Below are positions 1-8,179 of a stretch of DNA of 64,000 nucleotides, piece after piece. The position numbers and the translations under genes were made by a program. This stretch comes from Porticoccus sp950063125. GTDB lineage: Bacteria; Pseudomonadota; Gammaproteobacteria; Pseudomonadales; Porticoccaceae. Positions within the stretch are counted from its first letter, which is position 1. Each line of letters opens with the position of its first letter. The DNA is taken from NCBI RefSeq assembly GCF_963973895.1, contig NZ_CAXBBF010000003.1; one strand, given 5' to 3'. The notes under the pieces are model-generated. The model made no database searches. It was not told the origin of the DNA and saw nothing but the letters and a program-made list of their open reading frames with translations.

Positions 1-10
1 TACCAGACAT

Positions 11-40
11 AAAAAAAGGTCCCGGCCAAAGGCCGGGACC
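11..40 (-). terminator. Rho-independent terminator of the acxABC operon
   Basis: Read on the minus strand, a perfect 10-bp stem (GGTCCCGGCC paired with GGCCGGGACC, loop of three bases) is followed directly by seven T. It lies just past the acxC stop codon, so it closes the leftward acetone carboxylase operon. Confidence 0.93.
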
Positions 41-48
41 CAGCACCA

Positions 49-549
49 TTAGATCTTAGCCGGTGCAGGCATATCCAACCATTCGAAGAAAGTCTTCAGG
101 TCAGGCTGAATATCATGCATAACAGGGTACCAAGGAGTTGGTGCTTCCACATCATGCATAATACCGCACGATGGGCAGTAGTACTCACGGTATACCTGCC
201 AGTTGGTGTCCGGAGCCATCAACTCTGGATAAACCTCTTTCATCTTTTCCACATTGTCGCGGACATAAATCAATGCGTTAAGTTTCCAGTTTTTGCTGTA
301 ATGACCAAATTCATGGCCACAATCGCACTTGATGATGATTTCCTGGTCTTTGGATGACTCAACAATGTTCAGGTGAGGACCAACAGCCAAAATGATTTTG
401 TCATCATAGGAAACATTTTCCTGCAGCACTTCCATGTACAGTTTGTAACGAGCCTCATCTTTCGGCATGGACAGCATCAGGTGAACTGTATCCCAATCCA
501 GAGTGCCTTTGACCAGGTCACTAACCTGCTTCTTAGTGTAAGTAGACAT
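49..549 (-). CDS. acxC: Acetone carboxylase gamma subunit
   Basis: Small subunit (166 aa) of the alpha2-beta2-gamma2 acetone carboxylase, which makes acetoacetate from acetone and bicarbonate using ATP. Two cysteine pairs, CDCGH at residues 75-79 and CPSCG at 125-129, look like a metal-binding knuckle, and the family's gamma subunit is known as a zinc-type protein. The size matches the family and the start ATG has MSTYTKK as N-terminus. It is the last gene of acxA-acxB-acxC, 87 bases after acxB, with an intercistronic hairpin before it and a terminator behind it. The assignment rests on the gene order and on the typical sequence of the family. Confidence 0.93.
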   Translation of the reverse strand: MSTYTKKQVSDLVKGTLDWDTVHLMLSMPKDEARYKLYMEVLQENVSYDDKIILAVGPHLNIVESSKDQEIIIKCDCGHEFGHYSKNWKLNALIYVRDNVEKMKEVYPELMAPDTNWQVYREYYCPSCGIMHDVEAPTPWYPVMHDIQPDLKTFFEWLDMPAPAKI

Positions 550-588
550 AACTAAACTCTCTTATATTCTGTCAATTCGTCAAGTGAT

Positions 589-615
589 AGGGTGAACCAC
601 CGAAGTGGCCACCCT
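589..615 (-). other. Intercistronic hairpin between acxB and acxC
   Basis: The arms AGGGTG (589-594) and CACCCT (610-615) enclose a second pairing of CCAC with GTGG around a CGAA loop, with a small internal bulge. No T run follows on either strand, so it is not a classical terminator. It may stabilise or process the acx transcript so that subunits are made in balance; that role is inference. Confidence 0.55.
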
Positions 616-636
616 GCTCATAGGCAGATTAATACC

Positions 637-2964
637 TTATTCTTCTACCATGATCACTGGATGGACGTCGGGCAGGTCACCAATATCAATATTGTGTCTT
701 GCACCGTACATCGGGGTACCCAGCTCTTCTTCAGGCAGTTCCCAATCTGCAGGAAGATCCCAGAATTCCTTGAATTCGGCAAGGAATTTGGCTGACAGAT
801 AGAAGCTTGACGCGAACATCTGCTGGACTGCCAAAGATGCGTCTTTATCGATGATTTTAGCGCGCTCTGTTTCCATCCACTCACGCACTGGAACACCGCG
901 GCCGATACGTTCTTTGCGGATTTCAGCCTGACGAGCTTTGGTTTTCGCTGCATCGATAGTGTAAACACCTTCGTCATCTTTGGTGAACACTGCACCGTAG
1001 ATTTTTATAGCGAACTCTTCCATCAGGAAGTTTTGGTTAAGGTCTTCCTGAATGGAAGAAATTTCGCGATCCAGAGGATCACCAAAACCAGGGCCACCGC
1101 GCAGATAGTTCAGGTACAGGTCACCATTATCGAACATGTCTTCAGTGGTAATACACTGCTTGTCACGCTTAACAATGGCATCCGGGCCGAGGTGTTTTTC
1201 GTATTCACAGAGTGAAGGATCACGGTCCTGACCAAGTGGCAGAGATTTACCTTCGGCGATACGCTCTTTCAGGCCGGTGTTATGAGCCTCAAAACGGTAG
1301 CCGGTAGCTGACGGATAACCACCCATCAAGCCCCAGTCACTGTTCATGTAGCCATTGCCCATGAAGAACATGGTCCAGTCTGCCGAGTTCCAAACCATAC
1401 GGAGGGTTTCATAACCCAAACCACCGCGGTACTTACCGTAACCGCCAGTATTGGTTTTGATACGACGACCCATGTACAACAGCGGTTCAGCCAGTTCCCA
1501 GATCTCGATATCGCCCATGTCACCTTCAGGGTTCCAAATTGCAGCAGCGTGGTTCAGGCCATCTTTCATAGCACAGGCACCAGTACCACAAGCTGCAGTT
1601 TCGAAGCTGTTAACCGCGTGAACTTCGCCGTCCTGGTTCACACCACCACCTTGCAACCAGTTACAGGGGTTGGAGTTACCGGCGTTAACTTCTTCCAGAT
1701 AACCGCGGGCGAAGTACGTACGGCTGATGCCGCGCCACAAGGAACTCCAGGATGACACCAGGAAGTGCCACGCGTCAGCATGTGCTGTACGGCGGTCTTT
1801 CGGGTTGGTCCAGGTACCTGCAGGGCAACGGAACTCAGTCGCATAACGAGGACCATCATTGATACGTTCGGTAGGAACCAGAGACTGGGTCATCATCACC
1901 CAGATACCGGAGGTGAACGCAGTGGGGTTAGTGTTATAGGTGTGCCAGCCCCAGCGGCTGCAACCTTCGAAATCAAGACGCCAGGTGCCATTGGCTTTCA
2001 CGGTGATTTCGCAAGGGGCGTGCATGATCGAGTCCATTTTTGCAAAAGTAGACGGTACATGGACATCCGGGTGGCTGTAAGGAACGTCGACAAATGCAAC
2101 TGTCTTCACTGTACCGGGCACACACATTGCCTTGATACGCTTGACCAGGCCACGGCGACCGTCTTCAATCACCTCATACATGAATTTTTCAACGGCTTCC
2201 ACACCTTCTTCTTCAATAACTTCAGTAAGCATTTTGCGGATCATGTGGCAGCCGGCAATACGGGTTTTCTCATCGAGAATCCAGTATTTGGTCGTACGAA
2301 TATTACGTTGACTTTCGTGCAGATAGTCACGCAGAGGGGTATCGTTGATACCTGTTTTGCGACAGCTGATCTGAATGCCATCACCAAAACGCTGGATTTG
2401 GCCATTTGACATGGAACCAGGACCCACGGCACCAGTATCAATTACGTGAGTCATGCCGCCGACCCAGCCTCTCAGGTATCCATCATAGAAGATGGGTACG
2501 ATAGTTGCGATATCACAGGGGTGAACGTTACCAACCTGACAATCGTTGTTGGTGAACATGTCACCATCGGCGATACCGGGGTTGCTTTCCCAGTCATTCT
2601 GGATCATGTATTTGATCGCTGCACCCATGGTACCCACGTGAATGATAATACCTGTAGAGGTGGCAACACAGTCACCGGCAGGGTTGTACAGGGTAAAGCA
2701 AAGTTCACCTTCCTGTTCAACAATGGGCGATGCGGCAATTTTCTTGGCCACTTCACGAGAGTTAACCAAACCCGCACGAACTTTGGAGAAGATACGCTCG
2801 TAACCGATTGGATCTTTTTCCTTAAATTCGAGGGTTTCGTGACCGTTATAGAAACCAGTTTTGGCTGTACGCTCCTGAATGGCATTACGGTGGTCGTTTA
2901 GAGTCAAGCCGCTTTCAAGCAGTTGACCGTGGGTGTTACCCAACGCATTTTTCATAATAGTCAT
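637..2964 (-). CDS. acxB: Acetone carboxylase alpha subunit (HyuB/hydantoinase B family)
   Basis: Catalytic alpha subunit, 775 aa, close to the usual length. It belongs to the hydantoinase B/oxoprolinase family. In acetone carboxylase it holds the Mn ion where phosphorylated acetone (enolate) meets CO2. I see His148 and Asp151 in the sequence VHPCD and His173 in GGMTHVID. Their spacing equals that of the Mn ligands His150, Asp153 and His175 that I recall from the Xanthobacter enzyme, so the site looks intact. Start ATG at 2964 has GGAA six bases upstream. It is the middle gene of the operon, 73 bases after acxA. The symbol follows the Xanthobacter naming (acxB = alpha). Confidence 0.95.
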   Translation of the reverse strand: MTIMKNALGNTHGQLLESGLTLNDHRNAIQERTAKTGFYNGHETLEFKEKDPIGYERIFSKVRAGLVNSREVAKKIAASPIVEQEGELCFTLYNPAGDCVATSTGIIIHVGTMGAAIKYMIQNDWESNPGIADGDMFTNNDCQVGNVHPCDIATIVPIFYDGYLRGWVGGMTHVIDTGAVGPGSMSNGQIQRFGDGIQISCRKTGINDTPLRDYLHESQRNIRTTKYWILDEKTRIAGCHMIRKMLTEVIEEEGVEAVEKFMYEVIEDGRRGLVKRIKAMCVPGTVKTVAFVDVPYSHPDVHVPSTFAKMDSIMHAPCEITVKANGTWRLDFEGCSRWGWHTYNTNPTAFTSGIWVMMTQSLVPTERINDGPRYATEFRCPAGTWTNPKDRRTAHADAWHFLVSSWSSLWRGISRTYFARGYLEEVNAGNSNPCNWLQGGGVNQDGEVHAVNSFETAACGTGACAMKDGLNHAAAIWNPEGDMGDIEIWELAEPLLYMGRRIKTNTGGYGKYRGGLGYETLRMVWNSADWTMFFMGNGYMNSDWGLMGGYPSATGYRFEAHNTGLKERIAEGKSLPLGQDRDPSLCEYEKHLGPDAIVKRDKQCITTEDMFDNGDLYLNYLRGGPGFGDPLDREISSIQEDLNQNFLMEEFAIKIYGAVFTKDDEGVYTIDAAKTKARQAEIRKERIGRGVPVREWMETERAKIIDKDASLAVQQMFASSFYLSAKFLAEFKEFWDLPADWELPEEELGTPMYGARHNIDIGDLPDVHPVIMVEE

Positions 2965-3037
2965 AATTATTCCTCTGTATCTTTTTCGTCTATGTAATCG
3001 ACGTTAGCAGTTATCTTTAATAGATATTCGCTATTTA

Positions 3038-5179
3038 TTAAACCTCGATCAGGTGGAACAGACGGTGCCCATCCAACCAAGTTTCAAAGCCAGTCGGGAT
3101 TACATATGTAGTTGCATCAGACTCAATAACGGCTGGTCCGGTTATTCTGTTACCGGGTAACAGGCTTTCCATTTTGTAGAGTTTTGCAGTAACCCATTTA
3201 CGACCATAGTAGAACGGACGTTCTCCAATTACTGCTTCAGCTGGAGGATTCGGACCGGCATCTGGTTCAGAAGGAATGCTTGGCTTCTTGGTTTCAACAG
3301 ATCCACGCATGATAGCAGCAGTCACACCAAACCCAAGCTCAGGTGAACGAGCAGCGTCGGCATATACCCGGCCATAGGTTTCATCAAAAGTGGCAACCAG
3401 CTTATCCCAGTCTTCCGGAGAACCGATATCGGAAAGTGGTGAGCTCATTTCCAGGTCGTTCAGCTGACCCAGATACTGCATGCGGTAACCTGGGGTGAGG
3501 GTGACGTCATCTTCGGTAAACCCGTTAATCTTGAACTCTTCCATCACTTTGTCGGCCAGCTCTTTCCAGCAAGCGCCCAAGGTGTCTACAGCCGCCTGCT
3601 TATCAGCAGTTGTCGAGTCTTTGGTGATACCGATATCTGTACTCTTATCATAGCGGTATTCAAAGTCTGCCGTAGCGCAACCAAATGCAGAGAAACCAGC
3701 AGCCCAAGCGGGAACGATAGTTTCTTTAAAGCCGAGACCCATGGTATAGCCATAGGCGTGAACCGGACCACCACCACCGTATGAGAAGCATACGAAGTCA
3801 CTGGGGCTGTAGCCCTTGGCACTGATCATGGCGCGCAAATGCTGACGCAAGGAAAGGTCCAGCAGCTCAATAACGCCCGCCGCTGCATCTTCCAGGGACA
3901 TACCAAGCGGATCAGCGATCTGTTCTTTGACGCACTGCTTAGCACGTGGAACGTCCAGCTCAAGAATACCGCCGAGGAAGTTATCGGGGTTCAGGTAACC
4001 CAGGATGATGTGACAGTCAGTTACAGATACTGTGTCAACACCACCAGCAGGCCAGCAAGTACCAACGCGATAACCGGCACTATCTGGGCCGAGTTTCAGG
4101 GAGTTACTGTAGGGATCGATACGAACGAAGCTACCTGCACCCGCACCAATAGTATCCATGGATACCAGCGGCAGAGACAGAACCAGTCGAGCACAATCGC
4201 CGTCCTGATGCATGGACACTTTGCCCTTAACAATCAGCGCCATGTCGAAACTGGTACCACCGATGTCAGAACAGGCAACGTTTTCGTAACCGAGCTGCTC
4301 AGCGAGGTAACGAGAGCCCATCACACCACCGATAGGGCCGGACACCAGTGTACGAGCCAGTTCTTTAGCCTTCCAGCTGATGGTACCGCCGTGGCTGGCC
4401 ATTACGCGCACGTCATATTTAGCACCGACGTCTTTCATGCGCTGGCTAAGGTTAGCCAAAATTTTGCGTGAAGGCTCGGCAGCGTAGGCTTCCAACAACG
4501 TGGTGTTGGTACGGTGAGTTTCTTTACGAACCGGGTAGTAGTCGACAGAAGCAAATACCGGAATGTTAGAGCCCATCTCTTTGATAACTTCAAGACACAC
4601 ATCGCGAACTGCGCGTTCATGCGTACCATTAAGGTAAGAGCTCAGGAAGCTGATCACAATTGCTTTACAGCCTTGTTCGACCAACTCACGGGCAGCTTCA
4701 CGGGCCTCATGCAGACGAACGGGAATTACCACACCGCCTTTGGAGTCAACACGCTCGGTAACACCGCGAGTGTCATGGATGTGCGCCAGAGGCTCATCAT
4801 AACGGTGGGTGTTGAGGTGGAGACGGTCTTCAAATGCATAACCCAGATAACACTGGATAGCACGACCCATGCGATGGAAGTCTTCAAAGCCCTTACTTAC
4901 GATCAGACCAGTGCGAAGACCCTTGCGACCAACAACACGGTTAAGCATCGCGGTACCAGAGAATACGCAGGTGACCATTTGCGGGAAGACTTCTTCAGGG
5001 GTTGTGTCCCAGTGGGCCAGTGCATCAACACTGGACGTCAGCACTGCATTGGCTTCATCGACGTCACTTTGTGCTTTACCGACGACGAAGGTGCCATCTG
5101 CACGCACAAAAAAAGTATCGGTCATCGTGCCGCCGGCATCGATACCCAGAACTTCAACGGGATTGGTTAAATCATTCAA
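3038..5179 (-). CDS. acxA: Acetone carboxylase beta subunit (HyuA-type ATPase)
   Basis: ATP-hydrolysing beta subunit, 713 aa, of the hydantoinase A/N-methylhydantoinase A family with an actin-like ATPase fold. The nucleotide loops DAGGT (residues 14-18) and DIGGTSFD (305-312) are both present. In the complex it phosphorylates acetone and bicarbonate with two ATP, giving AMP and phosphate, before carboxylation in the alpha subunit. It is the first gene of the operon. The start ATG is preceded by AGAGGA, and the sigma-54 promoter lies about 115 bases upstream, leaving an untranslated leader of roughly 100 bases that contains an A-rich stretch (AAGAAGCAAATCAAATAAG). Confidence 0.95.
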   Translation of the reverse strand: MNDLTNPVEVLGIDAGGTMTDTFFVRADGTFVVGKAQSDVDEANAVLTSSVDALAHWDTTPEEVFPQMVTCVFSGTAMLNRVVGRKGLRTGLIVSKGFEDFHRMGRAIQCYLGYAFEDRLHLNTHRYDEPLAHIHDTRGVTERVDSKGGVVIPVRLHEAREAARELVEQGCKAIVISFLSSYLNGTHERAVRDVCLEVIKEMGSNIPVFASVDYYPVRKETHRTNTTLLEAYAAEPSRKILANLSQRMKDVGAKYDVRVMASHGGTISWKAKELARTLVSGPIGGVMGSRYLAEQLGYENVACSDIGGTSFDMALIVKGKVSMHQDGDCARLVLSLPLVSMDTIGAGAGSFVRIDPYSNSLKLGPDSAGYRVGTCWPAGGVDTVSVTDCHIILGYLNPDNFLGGILELDVPRAKQCVKEQIADPLGMSLEDAAAGVIELLDLSLRQHLRAMISAKGYSPSDFVCFSYGGGGPVHAYGYTMGLGFKETIVPAWAAGFSAFGCATADFEYRYDKSTDIGITKDSTTADKQAAVDTLGACWKELADKVMEEFKINGFTEDDVTLTPGYRMQYLGQLNDLEMSSPLSDIGSPEDWDKLVATFDETYGRVYADAARSPELGFGVTAAIMRGSVETKKPSIPSEPDAGPNPPAEAVIGERPFYYGRKWVTAKLYKMESLLPGNRITGPAVIESDATTYVIPTGFETWLDGHRLFHLIEV

Positions 5180-5293
5180 GTGTATATCCTCTTATGTTGA
5201 TTACTTCTACCCCTGCCCAACTTATTTGATTTGCTTCTTATAGTTAATACTACAAATCATTCGTGGACTGAGGAGCCCTCGCATACGACTATA

Positions 5294-5308
5294 GCAATAG
5301 CCGTGCCA
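5294..5308 (-). promoter_or_regulatory. Sigma-54 (-24/-12) promoter of acxABC
   Basis: The minus strand reads TGGCACGGCTATTGC. This is a full match to the RpoN consensus TGGCAC-N5-TTGC, with GG at 5307-5306 and GC at 5295-5294. It points towards acxA and predicts a start of transcription near 5283. The divergent gene encodes a sigma-54 activator, which supports the call. Confidence 0.93.
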
Positions 5309-5604
5309 ATAAAAATTTATTGTTAAATTTTATTATGTTATAAGAAATATCAAATTAATGTTTAGCGGAAACCGACTATAATCGTTCGAATATCAGTCGC
5401 CGGCCGGACATTAATCGAACTGGATTAAAACACGGCTTAATGGTTCATGTCTACGATATTGCTGACTATATAGGCCCTCTGGCCAACAGAAACCAAGGCT
5501 TTTAGTGCCACCTTAGCGCCACCTGGACCATTATTGCAAACCACTTGTAATTGAATGACTTGCGAGTGATTATATTTAATGAGGCCTAAAATCCATAAAC
5601 GTCC

Positions 5605-5610
5605 TATAAT
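5605..5610 (+). promoter_or_regulatory. acxR: Possible -10 box of acxR
   Basis: A perfect TATAAT stands 54 bases before the acxR start codon and would start transcription near 5617. No good -35 hexamer is seen 17 bases upstream, so an activator may be needed, or the box may be chance. Confidence 0.35.
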
Positions 5611-5630
5611 CGTACAACGACTATTTTCAT

Positions 5631-5638
5631 AATAACAA
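5631..5638 (+). promoter_or_regulatory. Candidate Hfq/Crc catabolite-repression box in the acxR leader
   Basis: AATAACAA fits exactly the AAYAAYAA (CA) motif recognised by Hfq with Crc in Pseudomonas. It lies 21 bases before the acxR start codon, just ahead of the weak ribosome-binding site GGTGAG, which is where such boxes act. A Crc-like protein is encoded at 36444-37211. An 8-base motif in an A-rich leader can arise by chance. Confidence 0.45.
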
Positions 5639-5658
5639 CCCGGTGAGATAAGAGTGTC

Positions 5659-7629
5659 ATGAGTTATGAACCTTCCCTTAAGGGGTCCACTGCCGTTTCG
5701 CACCCGACGCGGGTTGCTTCTGCACGCGAGAAGCTTCTGACAGACGGCAACCTGCCGGACAATACCGTTCGATCAGTCATTGAGGCTTCCTGGCAGCGTT
5801 GCGTAACAAGCCAGGTTGATCCGCTAATTGCAAAACGGGCACTGGAGCTCAGCGGTGAAGAACTGACGGGAATCAGACGACAGCACCGAGAACTGCTTTC
5901 CGCATCCGAAATCATCATGCGCGAGGCCAAAGAACTACTGGCAGAATCCGGCACCATCATGCACCTTGTAACGCCCTCCGGAATGATACTGGATTACGAA
6001 GGAGATCCCGACACACTGGAACTGGCCAACAATTACAGCTTAATCCCGGGTGCCAACTGGAACGAGCAGGCAGCAGGAACAAACGCCATCGGCACTGCAC
6101 TGAACATTGGCGCACCTGTGCAGGTCCACGCATTTGAACATTTCTGTGAAAACATAAGCCGCTGGACTTGCTCTGCGGCTGTTATTCGTGACCCGTTCGA
6201 GAAACGCCTGCTTGGCGCACTGAATATTTCAGGTTTGAAAAACACATTGCATGATTACTGCCTGGCACTGGCCATTTCCGGTGCTCGCAGAATTGAAGGT
6301 CAGTTTGCACAACTCAAACTTGCGAAGAGGGACCTTCTGCTCGGCACAACCATTGATCATTTTGCCTCTTCAGGAAATGATGGCGTACTGCTGTTTGATA
6401 TGGATGGCAAATTGGTTCGCACCAACACTATGGCTGACAAGGTTCTGGCGGCCAGGGGTATAAGAATCAATCTGACGCCATACAACCCCATTCTGACACT
6501 TAACAGTGAGGGAGCGTACACCCCCGAACAGGATACCGCACTCAATCAGATAGACCAGCAATGGGTTCAGCCTGTCACCCACCAGGGAGAGCAAATTGGT
6601 TACCTGGCCGTCATTCCTCTCCCCGCCCGCTCGTCACAGAGAGTATCTGGCAACCCGACCACCATCCCGCCCCCCTCTAAATCTACCGGTTTTTTCCGCC
6701 TGGTAGGGCAGAGCGCCCCTTTCCTGAAAGCAGTTCAGCAAGCGAAGCGGGTTGCCAAAGCACCCATACCCGTTCTGCTCCAGGGCGAAACGGGGGTTGG
6801 CAAGGAGCTTTTTGCCAGGGCGATGCACGAAGAGGGACCATCCAACACAGGCGAATTTGTTGCGCTCAACTGTGGCGGACTTTCCAGGGATCTTCTGGCA
6901 AGCGAACTGTTTGGGCACATTGAAGGCGCTTTCACCGGCGCCCGTCGCGGCGGCATGATTGGTAAAATAGAAGCCGCTAACGGCGGCACACTGTTTCTGG
7001 ATGAGATAGGCGAGATGCCCTTTGACCTCCAGCCAATGTTTCTCCGGGTACTCCAAGAATCTGAAATCTGCCGGGTAGGCGACACCAGACCACGCAAGGT
7101 CAACTTCAGGCTGATAGCCGCCACCAACCGGGATCTGGCTCAGGAAGTGGCGGAAGGTCGCTTCAGGATGGATCTTTACTACCGAATCTCCTCAATGACA
7201 CTGACGGTGCCGCCATTGCGGGAGCGAACCGGAGATGTCTCACTGCTCGCTCACAATATATTCGCTCACCTGCTGGAACAGCATTCCGGCGACCAGAAAC
7301 GACTCAGCAAGCCATTGCTCGATCTACTCGAAAAGCATAGTTGGCCGGGCAATATTCGCGAACTGGGCAACCTGATTACCGCCGCTTTCTTTCTCTCCGA
7401 TCGCGAAGAACTGGGACCGGAAGACCTCCCCAAGGATTTCCTTGCCGCGAATCTGGAGGGCCATGAAGGCGAAGAAGTCTCCAACCCCCTGGATTTTGCC
7501 GAAAAAGAGGTGATTATCCGGTCCATTCGCGAACAGGGCGGCAACCTGACAAAAGTGGCCAAACAGCTGAACATTGCGAAGAGCACCCTGTACATCAAAC
7601 TGAAAAAATACAATATCAAACGCGCCTGA
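5659..7629 (+). CDS. acxR: Sigma-54-dependent activator of acetone carboxylase, AcoR type
   Basis: A 656-aa enhancer-binding protein. The N-terminal part (about residues 60-210) is GAF-like and probably senses acetone, a related ketone or alcohol. It is followed by a PAS-like stretch and the AAA+ domain: Walker A GETGVGKE near residue 375, the sigma-54 contact loop GAFTGA near 422, and Walker B LFLDEIGEM near 445. A Fis-type helix-turn-helix closes it (NLTKVAKQLNIAKSTLY). No receiver domain is present, which is typical of AcoR/AcxR. It is divergent from acxA across 479 bases holding the sigma-54 promoter. The effector is inferred from context only. Confidence 0.92.
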   Translation: MSYEPSLKGSTAVSHPTRVASAREKLLTDGNLPDNTVRSVIEASWQRCVTSQVDPLIAKRALELSGEELTGIRRQHRELLSASEIIMREAKELLAESGTIMHLVTPSGMILDYEGDPDTLELANNYSLIPGANWNEQAAGTNAIGTALNIGAPVQVHAFEHFCENISRWTCSAAVIRDPFEKRLLGALNISGLKNTLHDYCLALAISGARRIEGQFAQLKLAKRDLLLGTTIDHFASSGNDGVLLFDMDGKLVRTNTMADKVLAARGIRINLTPYNPILTLNSEGAYTPEQDTALNQIDQQWVQPVTHQGEQIGYLAVIPLPARSSQRVSGNPTTIPPPSKSTGFFRLVGQSAPFLKAVQQAKRVAKAPIPVLLQGETGVGKELFARAMHEEGPSNTGEFVALNCGGLSRDLLASELFGHIEGAFTGARRGGMIGKIEAANGGTLFLDEIGEMPFDLQPMFLRVLQESEICRVGDTRPRKVNFRLIAATNRDLAQEVAEGRFRMDLYYRISSMTLTVPPLRERTGDVSLLAHNIFAHLLEQHSGDQKRLSKPLLDLLEKHSWPGNIRELGNLITAAFFLSDREELGPEDLPKDFLAANLEGHEGEEVSNPLDFAEKEVIIRSIREQGGNLTKVAKQLNIAKSTLYIKLKKYNIKRA

Positions 7630-7654
7630 ATAACCTGTTTACAGACTCTCTGTG

Positions 7655-7680
7655 AAAAATCCCTGCCACTTTTGGCAGGG
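7655..7680 (-). terminator. Terminator of the DUF2721 gene
   Basis: The stem CCCTGCCA/TGGCAGGG with a four-base loop is followed on the minus strand by ATTTTT. It lies between the convergent ends of acxR and the DUF2721 gene and may stop both, but the T run serves the leftward one. Confidence 0.8.
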
Positions 7681-7705
7681 CTCATTAGAGCGCAAACAGG
7701 TCCGC

Positions 7706-8176
7706 TTATCTGGTGCCGACATCCTCAAAGGAAAACTCTCTGGCTACCCTTAGTGTCCGGGTAGCCAGCTGAACCTCCTTGAGGAACAACATCAGTGCAA
7801 CAATCAACAGTACCAGAGCCAACACGAAGAATCCGATAACCAGACCGCCTATGTGCAACTGCCAGAACCCGCCCACAAACAGGCTGACAATTAATACGCA
7901 GACCAGCAATCCGGCCGCCGTGCAAAGCCCAATAGACCAGTTGGTGACTTTGGTCCTACGCCAAAGAAATTTAACCTCCTGCTGGCAAATCGCCTTCTGC
8001 TCGGGGTCACTCAGGCGAATCTCTCGCTGACCAACGACCCTGGCGCGATCAACAATTCGCCCTAGCCGACCGGATATGACATTGAGAAAGCCCGCTATGC
8101 CCGCCAACAGAAATACCGGCGCAACCGCCAGTTGAATAATCAATGCCAGATCAGTTACCTCAATCATCGAATTCAT
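7706..8176 (-). CDS. DUF2721 family inner-membrane protein
   Basis: Small (156 aa) membrane protein with three clear hydrophobic spans: residues 8-33, 82-105 and 108-133. Between the first and second lies a basic stretch with GRLGRIVDRAR, characteristic of the DUF2721 family, whose function is unknown. The C-terminal tail is charged. It starts three bases after the RND permease stop codon and so is probably the last gene of the adaptor-permease operon, though family members also occur alone. Confidence 0.8.
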   Translation of the reverse strand: MNSMIEVTDLALIIQLAVAPVFLLAGIAGFLNVISGRLGRIVDRARVVGQREIRLSDPEQKAICQQEVKFLWRRTKVTNWSIGLCTAAGLLVCVLIVSLFVGGFWQLHIGGLVIGFFVLALVLLIVALMLFLKEVQLATRTLRVAREFSFEDVGTR

Positions 8177-8179
8177 TTT

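Larger units (their letters stand above)
5285..5624. promoter_or_regulatory. Candidate AcxR enhancer sites: repeated GACTATA / CTATAATCGT motifs
   Basis: The motif (A/C/T)GACTAT occurs at 5286-5292, 5373-5379, 5463-5469 and 5618-5624. CTATAATCGT occurs twice, at 5376-5385 and 5604-5613. At 5606-5624 an 8-bp inverted repeat with one mismatch (ATAATCGT, spacer ACA, ACGACTAT) joins both motifs. The clustering within 340 bases between acxA and acxR suggests binding sites of the activator. Part of it (TATAAT) could instead be a sigma-70 -10 box. Confidence 0.45.

Noticed and set aside
1765..2409. Open frame of 214 codons opposite acxB
   Set aside because: Antisense shadow of the alpha subunit gene; no start site or recognisable domain.
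5437..5703. Open frame of 88 codons on the minus strand in the acxA-acxR gap
   Set aside because: It crosses the acxR start, has no ribosome-binding site and shows no family-like features; the region is regulatory.
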